Below, piece after piece: positions 23,968 through 32,533 of a stretch of 36,477 bases of DNA. Origin of the DNA: CAYVUV01 sp964455095 (GTDB lineage: Bacteria; Desulfobacterota; Binatia; HRBIN30; CADEER01); assembly GCA_964455095.1 (NCBI GenBank), contig CAYVUV010000295.1:1-36477 (forward strand), given 5' to 3'. Numbering within the stretch: position 1 is the first letter of the stretch; the number at the start of each line of letters is the position of its first letter. A program made the translations under genes and the position numbers. Under the pieces are notes generated by a model, which was not told the DNA's origin, made no database searches, and saw only the letters and a list, made by a program, of their open reading frames with translations.

Positions 23968-26900
23968 TCAATCGAGCTTGCGGCCGACGGGGTAGCAGAT
24001 TCCACTCAGTGCTCGCGGCCGGAGGACGTCGGGGTCGGCGTACGACGCATAAGCGGACCGCCGGGGCGATTCTTCTTCGTTCCCCAGCAGCACCGCGCGG
24101 CGACTGTTCGTCGCGTGCGCATACAAGGCCATCTCGGCGCCTTCGAATTCACCCGCGGCAACCGCGAGTAGGGCGAGAGCGTCCTCGGGGCGCCCTTCGA
24201 TCTCTGCGATGCCGCCGCGAATGAGCGCGGCGAACGGAGCCGCCGAGGCGATCGAGCGTCGGGCGATGGCGCGCGCGTCTTTGCGCGCCACGGCGAGCAA
24301 TCGCGCGCGCGGCCAGCGCGGATCGGGAGGCGCGGCGCCGGCCGGAAGCGCCTCAGGATCGGCGCGCGCGGCGGCCAGGGCGGCGCGGGCGCGCAGGTTG
24401 CGCATCTCGACGCCCGGGCTTTCCATGGCGAGGAACAGCGCGCGGCGCAGCCGCGGCCAGGCAGCCGTGATGCGGGCCCACGCCGCCCAGGCGTCGCCGA
24501 CGTAGAGGTCGATGTGCACGGCGGCGATGAGGTGGAGGTAGTGCTGAATGAGAAAGCCCTCCACCTGGGGCCAGCGCGCCATCGCGGTGTCGATCTGCTC
24601 GCGCGCTACGTCGGGCCGGTCCTGCGCCAGCCAGACGAGGTTCAGCACGCCGGCGCGGAAGCCGATGCCGGCGTAGAGATCGCCGCGGTCGTCGGCGTCG
24701 GCGATCACCGCCGGCAGGCGGCGCGCCAACTCCCCCAGCTCGCCCATGTGGCCGAGCGCCGAGAGCGAAAAGGCTTCACTGGTCACCACTTCCCACGTCG
24801 CCCCCGTGCACTGCTCGCGGAAGATCCGCGCCGCTTCGCCGCAGAGCGCATGCGCCCGCCGCCACGCCGCCTCTTCGTACGCCGCGGCGCCGATCGACGC
24901 CATGAAGTAGGCGCGGTCGTACGGCTCGCGCGCCTCGCGGCCGAATGCCTCCAGTAACTCGAGGATGCGGTCGGCGCGCCGGCGAAAGAAGCGCCCGCCG
25001 ATCTGACGTGCCTTGACCGCCTCGGTGCCGAGCGCGCGCGCTGCGTGCGAGGGCTCCCCCGCTGCGAGTGCCGTGAGCAGATGGCGCACGGCGACGGCCT
25101 CGGCCAGCGTCTGGTCGAGCACGGTCAGGCTCGAGGCCGCGCCCCAACACGCGTCGAGCCGCCGGCGCACCGCGTCGGGAATCTCGTCCGCCGGCCGCGG
25201 GCGAAACGAGACGCCACGCCACGCCAGGCGGATACGGCCGGCGATCGCCGCGACGAGGGCGCGGCGCGCGTTGGCAGGAAATGCGACACCGACCGCGGCC
25301 AGCACGCGCCGTGTCGCCTCGCTGCCTTCGACCAGACGGCCTCCGCGCAGATACTGCTCGGCGGCGCGCCGGCGCAGGTCGAGGTCGGCGCGCTCGTCCG
25401 GCGCCTGCTCGGCCAGCGCCGCCGCCGCGTCCTCGTAGGCCCCCGCCGCGTCGACCCAGCGCCCACAGTTGGCGAGCGCGTCGGCGAGCCGGGTGCGCAG
25501 TGTCCAGACGACGCGACCCGGATCGCGCAGCCCGATCGCCTGGCGGTACAAGCTCGCGGCGCGTGCAAAGGCGAGCGTTCCGGCGGCGCGCTCCGCGGCA
25601 CGCTCCGCCCATTCGGCAGCCGGCCCGGTTCGACCCGCCCCGAGCGTGTGGACGAAGACCAATTCCGGGTCCGGCTCCGCACCGGCGAGCAACGCGTCCG
25701 CCAGCGCGGCATGTCGCTCGCGCAGCGCCGCCGGCGCCAGATGCTTCAGCAGCGACTCGGCGGTGCGGTCGTGGTAGGCCTCCACCGCCGTCTGCTCCGC
25801 CAGGCTCGTGCGGCGCAGCAGCCGCCCGTGCCCGAGCGCCGACAGCAGCGGGCGGCCGCGTTCGCCGATACCGGCCGCGCGCAAGGCGAAGCTGCGCTCC
25901 AGAGGCCGACCCGCGACGCACACCAGCTCGAGCACGTGGCGCGCCGCTGGCGTCAGGCGCTCGACCCGCGCCGCCACCGCGTCGGCCAGGCTCGCCTCGC
26001 CGGTGGCGCCATGGCGCCCGCCGAGATGGCGGGCCAGCTCGCCGATCAGGAACGGCGAGCCCCCCGACTCGTCGGCGATCGCCGCCTGCCGCTCGGCGTC
26101 GGAGGGTGCGAGCAACTGGGCCAACTGGCGCGCCTCGCTGCCGCTCAGCGGCTCAAGGTCCAGCCGCACCTGGGCGACGCCCGTCAGCTCGCTGCCGTCC
26201 AGCGCCTCGACGAGCGGGGTCGCGTGCTGTTCGCGGTAGGAGAGGACGAGCAGCAGCGGCGGCGCGCCGGGCGGGCGCAGCAGCTCGCGCAGGAGCGACA
26301 CGCTATCGAGATCGCTCCACTGCCCGTCGTCGATCCACAGCACGGTCGGTCGCTGCGCCGCGAGGCAGCCGAGCAGGTCGCGCAGCGCGGCGAAGCCCTG
26401 GCGGCGCACCTTGTGCGGCTCGGCGGTCGACTCCCCGTCTCCCTCGGGCACGGGCACGACGGAGCCGAGGACCGGAAACAGGCGCACCAGTGCCGGCACG
26501 TTGCGGGGCACGAGCAGGGCCCGTTCCTGCGGCGAGAGTTCCAGCAGGCTCCGGCTCAGCGCGTCAACGACGGAATCCAGTGCGTTGTACGGGACCGCCT
26601 CTTGCGGATGGCAGCGGCCGCGCAGCAGGAGCACGCCGGGCTCGCCTGCCAGCGAGGCGAGGAAGCGTCGCCCGAGCTCGCTCTTGCCGATCCCCGACGG
26701 CCCGACGACGCGCGCGACGACCGCCGCACCGCGGCGCACCTCGTCGTAGGCGGCGCGCAACGTCGCCAGCTCGGCTTCGCGGCCGACAAACGGGGCATCG
26801 TGCGCTCCTTCGAAGAATACGGTCGGCCAGGCGGTGGCCGCGCCATCGACGGTACTGCGCGACACGTCATCCAGGGCGGCCAGAATCTCGCCGGCAACCG

Positions 26901-27702
26901 GCCGGCGCGCCGGATCCGGGTCGAGCAGCGCACCCACCAGCGCCTCGAGGCGCTCGGGCACCTCGGGGGCGAGCGAGCGCACCGACGGCGCACCGCGCCC
27001 CTGTGACGCCTGGAGAAGGCCGCTGCGGCCGCTGAACGGCAGCCGCCCGGTGAGCACCTCGAAGAGCACTACGCCGGCCGAGTACCAGTCGGCGGCCGGC
27101 TCGGCCGGCTTGCCCCACATCAGCTCCGGCGCCATGTAGGCAGGGGTGCCGGTCAGACCGCCACCGCCTTCGGCGTGCCCGGATCGCCCGAGGGCAGTCG
27201 CCAGCCCGAAGTCGAGCACCACCACCCGACCGCCGGGCGTGACGCGCACGTTCGAAGGCTTCACGTCGCGGTGCAGGCGGCCGGCCGCGTGGACGGCCGC
27301 CAGGCCGGCGACGAGCTGACGGGCGCAATGTACGCAGCGCCCGAGCGCGCTCACGCCGTCACCGGGATGCGCGTAGCTGAGAAGATCGACGCCCTCGACA
27401 AGCTCCATCGTGAAGAACCCTTGCGCGCCATCGACCACCAGCTCATACAGGTCGACCAGGTTGGGGTGGACGATGTCGGCGAGAACGCGGAACTCCTGCT
27501 TCAGCCGGTAGAGCCGCTCCGGCTCCAGGGCGCCGAGCGTTTTGAGTGCCACCTCGCTCTCGGTCTCGGTGTCGTAGGCCCGAAACACCGCGCCCATGGC
27601 ACCGCTGCCGACCAGCTCGACCGGGCGAAAACGGGCCGAGGCCGGAAACGCGAGCCCTCTGGCACTGCCGCTAGCTGGATCCACGCTCGAGCCCGTAGGC
27701 AC
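23968..27702 (-). CDS. Ser/Thr protein kinase fused to AAA ATPase and helical repeats
   Basis: A 1244-residue signalling protein. The kinase domain (about 25-285) has the glycine loop G32-S-G-A-M-G37, VALK, catalytic HRD with Asp146 and Lys148, DFG with Asp164 and YMAPE, so it should be active. An AAA/ORC-type ATPase (about 310-520) follows, with FVGRE, Walker A GPSGIGKS (Lys340) and Walker B VLWIDD (Asp458-Asp459). The rest (to 1244) is Ala/Arg-rich helical repeats resembling TPRs. There are no membrane helices. The GTG at 27702 lies within the last 32 bases of the activator gene (a second GTG at 27684 is possible), so the two are translationally coupled. It probably senses a signal and controls the activator or its targets by phosphorylation; this is inference from architecture. 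Confidence 0.88.
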   Translation of the reverse strand: MPTGSSVDPASGSARGLAFPASARFRPVELVGSGAMGAVFRAYDTETESEVALKTLGALEPERLYRLKQEFRVLADIVHPNLVDLYELVVDGAQGFFTMELVEGVDLLSYAHPGDGVSALGRCVHCARQLVAGLAAVHAAGRLHRDVKPSNVRVTPGGRVVVLDFGLATALGRSGHAEGGGGLTGTPAYMAPELMWGKPAEPAADWYSAGVVLFEVLTGRLPFSGRSGLLQASQGRGAPSVRSLAPEVPERLEALVGALLDPDPARRPVAGEILAALDDVSRSTVDGAATAWPTVFFEGAHDAPFVGREAELATLRAAYDEVRRGAAVVARVVGPSGIGKSELGRRFLASLAGEPGVLLLRGRCHPQEAVPYNALDSVVDALSRSLLELSPQERALLVPRNVPALVRLFPVLGSVVPVPEGDGESTAEPHKVRRQGFAALRDLLGCLAAQRPTVLWIDDGQWSDLDSVSLLRELLRPPGAPPLLLVLSYREQHATPLVEALDGSELTGVAQVRLDLEPLSGSEARQLAQLLAPSDAERQAAIADESGGSPFLIGELARHLGGRHGATGEASLADAVAARVERLTPAARHVLELVCVAGRPLERSFALRAAGIGERGRPLLSALGHGRLLRRTSLAEQTAVEAYHDRTAESLLKHLAPAALRERHAALADALLAGAEPDPELVFVHTLGAGRTGPAAEWAERAAERAAGTLAFARAASLYRQAIGLRDPGRVVWTLRTRLADALANCGRWVDAAGAYEDAAAALAEQAPDERADLDLRRRAAEQYLRGGRLVEGSEATRRVLAAVGVAFPANARRALVAAIAGRIRLAWRGVSFRPRPADEIPDAVRRRLDACWGAASSLTVLDQTLAEAVAVRHLLTALAAGEPSHAARALGTEAVKARQIGGRFFRRRADRILELLEAFGREAREPYDRAYFMASIGAAAYEEAAWRRAHALCGEAARIFREQCTGATWEVVTSEAFSLSALGHMGELGELARRLPAVIADADDRGDLYAGIGFRAGVLNLVWLAQDRPDVAREQIDTAMARWPQVEGFLIQHYLHLIAAVHIDLYVGDAWAAWARITAAWPRLRRALFLAMESPGVEMRNLRARAALAAARADPEALPAGAAPPDPRWPRARLLAVARKDARAIARRSIASAAPFAALIRGGIAEIEGRPEDALALLAVAAGEFEGAEMALYAHATNSRRAVLLGNEEESPRRSAYASYADPDVLRPRALSGICYPVGRKLD

Positions 27703-29248
27703 GGATGAGGCTGTACAGGTGCGAGCGCGCCAGGTCGAGGCGTCGGGCCGTCTCGCTGACGTTCCAGCCCGTCTCCTGCAGCGTCTCGCGGATGAGTCGG
27801 GCGTGAAAGCGCCGCGTCGCTTCCTGGAACGTCGGCCGACCGCCGCGCTCCGCACCGGGGAGGACCGGATCGGCGAACAGATGCTCGCGCTCGATCTGGC
27901 CGGCCCCCATCCCGGCGGCGCGGATGGCCGACGCCTCGACGGCATGCCCGAGCTGGCGCACGTTGCCCGGCCATTCCGCCCACTGGGCGGCGCGCAACGC
28001 GTCGCGCGAGAGCGCCAGGCGCGGCAGACCGTGGCGGGCGCACGCCGCGGCGCAGAAAAACGCCGCTAGCTCGGGGATGTCGTCGCGCCGCTCGGCCAGA
28101 GTCGGCACGCGCAGCGGCAACACCTTGAGTCGATAGTACAGGTCTTCGCGGAAGCGGCGCTCGGCGACGGCGCGGGGGAGGTCCTGGTTCGTTGCCGCGA
28201 TCAGACGGATGTCGGCCTGCACGGCCTGCACCGCCCCGAGCGGGTAGTACTGCTTCGACTGCAAGAGCTGGAGCAGCTTGGCCTGCGCGGCGAGCGACAA
28301 GTCGGCGACCTCGTCGAGGAACAACGTGCCGCGCTCGGCCGCGGCCACCTTGCCCTCGATGCGCCGCGTCGCCGTCGAGTGCGCCCCGGGCAGCGCGCCG
28401 AAGAGCTCGCTCTCGAGCAGCGTCTCGGGCAGGGCGGCGCAGTTCAGCTCGACGAATGGCTGGCCGGCGCGCGGCCCGTTATCGTGAATGACGCGGGCGA
28501 TCTGGCTCTTGCCGGTGCCCGATTCGCCGGTCAGCAGGACACTCACGTCCAGCGGCGCGACCAGCGCCACCTGCCGCAGGACCGCCGCCAGGGCGATGCT
28601 GCGGCCGATGACGCCGTCGAGGCGCAGCTGCTGGCGCAAGGCCGCCGTCGGGTCGTCGCGCTGGTCGCGATGCCGTTCCGCCAGCAGCCGATCGACCAGC
28701 GGCGCGATGTGGCGCGCGAAGCGCTCCGCCCGCGCCAGGTCGTCGTCGCTGAACGGCCCCGGGGCGGCTCGGCCCTGCAAATAGAGGGCGCCGCGCGGCG
28801 GGTCCTCGCCGATCGGGGAGCAGAGCACCGCCTGAATTTGCCCCTCGAGCACGCTCTTGCGCTCGGAGAAGCGCGGGTCGAGCAGCGCCGACGGCGTCAC
28901 GATCGTCTGCCCGCTGGCCAGGGCCTCGGCGATGATGCCGCGCGAGATCGCCGCCCGCACCCCCTCGATCTCCTGGTCGGAGAGCCCGTGCGCGATCCAC
29001 CAGCGCGGGGCGCTCGGGTCGTCCTCGTCGCCGAGCAACTCCAGGTAACCCTGCCGGGCCCCCGTCACCTCGGCCACGAGGTGCAGCGCCTCGGCAAGGA
29101 ACGATTCCACGTGACGCTGCCGCCCGAGGTCGAGCAAGCGCAGGTACAGGTCGCGCTCGTCGATCACTCGCGCCAACTCGGCGCCCAGATCCTGCTCGCT
29201 CAGAGGCCTGTTCTCCCGTGCGCCCCGACAATCGTTCGTCGGAGACAA
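27671..29248 (-). CDS. GAF-AAA-Fis sigma54-type transcriptional activator with altered GAFTGA loop
   Basis: About 525 residues from the TTG at 29248. An N-terminal GAF-like sensor domain (about 30-180, with VTGARQGYLEL and AVLCSPIGED) is followed by the AAA+ domain. Its Walker A is LLTGESGTGKS (Lys247) and its Walker B is GTLFLDEVADL. A C-terminal Fis helix-turn-helix is present (WNVSETARRLDLARSHLYSL). The loop that normally reads GAFTGA and contacts sigma54 reads G288-A-H-S-T-A293, so sigma54 activation may be altered. The start is uncertain: an in-frame GTG at 29431 exists, but the added residues look non-coding and would invade the divergent promoter. The 3' end overlaps the kinase gene. 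Confidence 0.87.
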   Translation of the reverse strand: MSPTNDCRGARENRPLSEQDLGAELARVIDERDLYLRLLDLGRQRHVESFLAEALHLVAEVTGARQGYLELLGDEDDPSAPRWWIAHGLSDQEIEGVRAAISRGIIAEALASGQTIVTPSALLDPRFSERKSVLEGQIQAVLCSPIGEDPPRGALYLQGRAAPGPFSDDDLARAERFARHIAPLVDRLLAERHRDQRDDPTAALRQQLRLDGVIGRSIALAAVLRQVALVAPLDVSVLLTGESGTGKSQIARVIHDNGPRAGQPFVELNCAALPETLLESELFGALPGAHSTATRRIEGKVAAAERGTLFLDEVADLSLAAQAKLLQLLQSKQYYPLGAVQAVQADIRLIAATNQDLPRAVAERRFREDLYYRLKVLPLRVPTLAERRDDIPELAAFFCAAACARHGLPRLALSRDALRAAQWAEWPGNVRQLGHAVEASAIRAAGMGAGQIEREHLFADPVLPGAERGGRPTFQEATRRFHARLIRETLQETGWNVSETARRLDLARSHLYSLIRAYGLERGSS

Positions 29249-29274
29249 AAACTCAAGCGTGAACGCACACCACC

Positions 29275-29290
29275 GTCCGGCCTGCCGGAC
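29275..29290. promoter_or_regulatory. Perfect dyad in the divergent promoter region
   Basis: GTCCGGC at 29275-29281 and GCCGGAC at 29284-29290 are perfect inverted repeats around CT. The site sits in the 236-base gap between the activator (leftward) and the exported repeat protein (rightward), close to the activator start. It could be an operator for the Fis-type DNA-binding domain, which favours dyads. A chance GC palindrome cannot be excluded. Confidence 0.3.
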
Positions 29291-29484
29291 ACCCTGTAGG
29301 GCACGCCGAACGGTCTCCGCGGCCGCCACGCTCACGCGGGCCGCCTGTGACCACGAGGCAACGCTCGCGGCCACACGGCACGGCGATTGATGTGTCTCCT
29401 CTCTGACAGCGCGCGCAATCCCACAACTCACGATGGCGGTGACCGCACGGCGGCACCATCACACCACGACAGGGAGGGAAGCTC

Positions 29485-32406
29485 ATGAAACGAAGCTCAG
29501 CGATCCTGGGAGGAATGATCTGGTTCCTCGCCGCCGCGTCGAACGCCGGCGCGGCGATCTTTCTCAACGGCGACTACATCCAGCTGCCGATCGACAACAC
29601 CACGCAAAGCGGCCGCTTCATGGCCGAGGGCAACGCCTCGGGCGGCAAGTTCAATGCGGCCGGGACCGGCGGCGCCACCGGCGTCGACTTCTGGCAACCC
29701 GGAACGCCCGTCTACAACTACACCATCGCCGTCGGCGGCAGCACGTTTCGCGTCAACGGCACTGGATGGGCTTCCGCCCCGACGGTCACCGACACCAGCA
29801 GCGGCAGCATCAACAGTGCGACGATCACGGGTTCGCCGGTCGCCGACTTGACCTTCACCCGCCTGGTGTCCTTCGCGGACGGCGATCAGGTCATTCAGAT
29901 CGTCGACACGTTGACCAACACCGGCGCGTCGACGATCACCAACGTCGCCACCCTCGACAACACCGACCCCGACCAGGCACCCGGCGCCACCACCCGCAAC
30001 GACGTGGTCGGTTCGGCGGCGTTCGCCGTGAACCCGACCAGCGGCCTGACATTGGCTTTCGCCTCGACGAGCCCGCTCGCTGTTCCTGACCTATCGGGCT
30101 TCTCGAACACGAACCCCTACACGATCATCGCGACGCCGGCCGACCCCAACGACACCCTCGGCGACATCGGCCTCGACCTCGCCTTCAACTACGGCGACCT
30201 GGCGCCGGGCGAGTCGAAGGGGGCCACGTGGTCCATCGTGTTCGGCGCCAGCCAGGTGGCAGCGGAGGCGAACACCTGCGCGGCCCTCGGCTCCGCCGAC
30301 ACGGACGGCGACCTGGCTTGCGATTTCCTCGACAACTGCCCGAGCAACGCGAACCCCGGCCAGGCCGACATCGACTCCGACGGCTTTGGCGATGCCTGCG
30401 ACAACTGCCCCACCGCCGCCAACCCGAGTCAGGACGATCTCGACGGCGACTTGATCGGCGACCCGTGCGACCCGGACGACGACGGTGATGGCGCCGCGGA
30501 CACCGCCGACAACTGCCCCGTCGATGCGAATCCGGGCCAGGAGGACGGCGACGCCGACGGCTTCGGAGATGTCTGCGACAACTGCCCCGTGATCGCCAAC
30601 GGTCCGACCGTTCCCGACGACCTCGGCGACGCACTCGCCCGCCTCTCCGCCGCCAGCGCTCAGATCACCGCGCTGGTCCCCACCCGCTACGACTTCACCG
30701 AGGGAGCGACCGGCACCTCCATCGGCGACGGCGGCCTCGACATGTACGACGGCGGCAACTTCCTCAACACCAACCTCGCCAGCGCCATCCCCTACACCAA
30801 CGCGGTCGTCACCGCCTCCGATACTCGCTTCGGTGCCGGCAGCACGTACTTCACCGCCAAGTTCACCGGCCTGTTCGCCCTCGCCGCCCACCAGATCTCG
30901 ATCAGCACCTTCAGCATCACGGGCAACAACGGTGCAGACGGCAGCGGCTCGGTCGACGGCGCGGTGCTCTCGACCACGGTCAAAGGCCAGCCGTTCACGC
31001 TCTACGTGAAGCGCGTGTTCAGCGCCGGCGATCCGTCGATCAACCACATCGTCATCGTGCCCGGCACCGGCGCCGGCGTCAGCCATTCGTTCTCGCCCAG
31101 CACCGACAACGACCTGCACGATATCACCGGCCTCGGCTCAGTGAGCGACCTCTTCTACCTGCTGGTGTCTCGGCAGAGCGGCGCCCGTCTCGACGATGCG
31201 GGCGTGCTCGCCGTCGCCAATCGCTTTCTCGAGGCCATGCTGGCGCAAGCCGACGTCGACGGCGATGGCCTCGGCGATCCCTGCGACCCCTGCGCCAACG
31301 ACGGCGTGTTGATGGGGCTCGAGGAGTGCGACGACGGCAACACGGTCAACGGCGACTGCTGCACCGCCGACTGCCAGCTCGAGCCCAGCGGCAGCGCGTG
31401 CGCGAGCGACGGCGAGGACTGTACAGCAGACGAATGCGATGGAGCGGGCACATGCACGCACCCGCTGTTGAGTGCCGGCACGCCGTGCCGGACCTCGAAC
31501 GGCATCTGTGATCCTGCCGAGGAGTGCGACGGCGCGACGCCGAGCTGCCCGATCGATCAAAAGAGCAGCGGAGTCTGCCGGCCCATGGCCGGCGCCTGCG
31601 ACATCGCCGAAAGCTGCGACGGCGTCAGCGACGACTGCCCGACCGATGCCTTCGAGCCGAGCTCGACCGTGTGCCGGCCCGACACGGGCGCCTGCGATGT
31701 GGTGGATCTCTGCACTGGCGGGGCCGCCGCCTGCCCGGCCGATGCGAAGGAGCCGAACGGAACGCCGTGCTCCGACGGCACCGTCTGCACACAGACCGAC
31801 TCCTGCCAGAGCGGGACGTGCACGGGTTCCAACCCGCTCGACTGCAACGACAACAACGGCTGCACGGCGGACTCCTGCGATCCGCTCGACGGCTGCCAGA
31901 ACGACGCGACGCCGCTCACCACCTGCCTGACGGCGGAGAAGTCGATGCTGTTCATCAAGCAGAAGGACGCGGGGGCAAAGGACAAGCTGCTGTGGAAGTG
32001 GATCAAGGGCGGATCGGCAACCCAGGCCGAGTTGGGCAATCCGACCAGCACGGCGGACTACTCGCTCTGTGTCTATGCGGGTGGGACGAACGATCTGATC
32101 GCCGCCGCCGATATTCCCCCCAGTGCCACCGCCTGGGAGTCGATCGGCAGCAAGGGCTACAAGTACCAGGATACCAACGCGGCCGAGGACGGCGTGACCA
32201 AAGTGATCGTCAAGGGCAGCGAGTCGAACAAGTCGAAGGCGCTGCTGAAGGGCAAGGGGTCGAACCTGCCCGACCCAACGCTGGGCAGTCTGCCGTTCCC
32301 GGTCACCACTCAGCTCGTCAACCGCGAGACGGGCGTGTGCATGGAAGGGGTGTTCAGCTCCGCGATCAAGAACGACGCGAGCCAGTTCAAGGCCAAGAAC
32401 CCGTGA
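29485..32406 (+). CDS. Exported thrombospondin type 3/Cys-rich protein with shared C-terminal module
   Basis: A 973-residue exported protein. The ATG follows GGGAGGG, and the signal peptide is about 1-24. The N-terminal beta-rich domain (about 25-265) has DLAPGESKGATWSIVFGAS, a pattern like autotransporter or choice-of-anchor surface domains. Calcium-binding thrombospondin type 3 repeats (about 272-372) carry DxDGDxxxDxxDNCP motifs. A second beta domain (about 375-585) follows, then another single repeat (DVDGDGLGDPCD) and a Cys-rich DUF4215-like segment (about 605-815, with EECDDGNTVNGDCC). The last ~155 residues are the same module as in the delta-60 protein, with LLWKWIKG, PTSTADY and GSKGYKYQ. 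It is divergent from the activator and may be its target. The ligand is unknown. Confidence 0.88.
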   Translation: MKRSSAILGGMIWFLAAASNAGAAIFLNGDYIQLPIDNTTQSGRFMAEGNASGGKFNAAGTGGATGVDFWQPGTPVYNYTIAVGGSTFRVNGTGWASAPTVTDTSSGSINSATITGSPVADLTFTRLVSFADGDQVIQIVDTLTNTGASTITNVATLDNTDPDQAPGATTRNDVVGSAAFAVNPTSGLTLAFASTSPLAVPDLSGFSNTNPYTIIATPADPNDTLGDIGLDLAFNYGDLAPGESKGATWSIVFGASQVAAEANTCAALGSADTDGDLACDFLDNCPSNANPGQADIDSDGFGDACDNCPTAANPSQDDLDGDLIGDPCDPDDDGDGAADTADNCPVDANPGQEDGDADGFGDVCDNCPVIANGPTVPDDLGDALARLSAASAQITALVPTRYDFTEGATGTSIGDGGLDMYDGGNFLNTNLASAIPYTNAVVTASDTRFGAGSTYFTAKFTGLFALAAHQISISTFSITGNNGADGSGSVDGAVLSTTVKGQPFTLYVKRVFSAGDPSINHIVIVPGTGAGVSHSFSPSTDNDLHDITGLGSVSDLFYLLVSRQSGARLDDAGVLAVANRFLEAMLAQADVDGDGLGDPCDPCANDGVLMGLEECDDGNTVNGDCCTADCQLEPSGSACASDGEDCTADECDGAGTCTHPLLSAGTPCRTSNGICDPAEECDGATPSCPIDQKSSGVCRPMAGACDIAESCDGVSDDCPTDAFEPSSTVCRPDTGACDVVDLCTGGAAACPADAKEPNGTPCSDGTVCTQTDSCQSGTCTGSNPLDCNDNNGCTADSCDPLDGCQNDATPLTTCLTAEKSMLFIKQKDAGAKDKLLWKWIKGGSATQAELGNPTSTADYSLCVYAGGTNDLIAAADIPPSATAWESIGSKGYKYQDTNAAEDGVTKVIVKGSESNKSKALLKGKGSNLPDPTLGSLPFPVTTQLVNRETGVCMEGVFSSAIKNDASQFKAKNP
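30298..30603 (+). repeat. Thrombospondin type 3-like calcium-binding coding repeats
   Basis: Four units encode D-x-D-G-D or D-x-D-x-D-G-x-G-D acidic loops ending CDNCP/ADNCP and separated by ANPGQ or ANPSQ. This is the usual bacterial arrangement of the repeat, expected to bind calcium and stiffen a surface stalk. Confidence 0.8.
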
Positions 32407-32440
32407 GGCGCTCGCGCGCTCGCTGAAGGCCACACGGGCC

Positions 32441-32474
32441 AGCGCCCCGGCATCGCAAGGTGCCGGGGCGCTTT
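32441..32474 (+). terminator. Intrinsic terminator after the thrombospondin-repeat gene
   Basis: AGCGCCCCGGCA at 32441-32452 pairs perfectly with TGCCGGGGCGCT at 32461-32472 around an eight-base loop, followed by a short TT. It starts 35 bases after the stop codon. The stem is twelve perfect, GC-rich pairs, which makes it the strongest hairpin noticed in the window. Confidence 0.8.
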
Positions 32475-32533
32475 CGCATCGTGCGCCGTGCCGGCTGGCA
32501 GCGCCGCCAACGACGCGCTATGGCCCTCGCCAC

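Noticed and set aside
25045..27035. Plus-strand frames of 580-650 codons opposite the kinase gene
   Set aside because: No recognisable domain, and extreme Arg/Ala/Pro content. The minus strand shows a full set of kinase and Walker motifs in one frame.
29249..29431. Extension of the activator to an in-frame GTG at 29431
   Set aside because: The extra ~60 residues have no GAF-like pattern and would leave only 53 bases to the divergent gene. The TTG at 29248 is still only a best guess.
29249..29484. Sigma54 (-24/-12) promoter for the divergent repeat protein
   Set aside because: No TGGCAC-N5-TTGC-like sequence was found by reading the region; a matrix scan would be needed to be sure.
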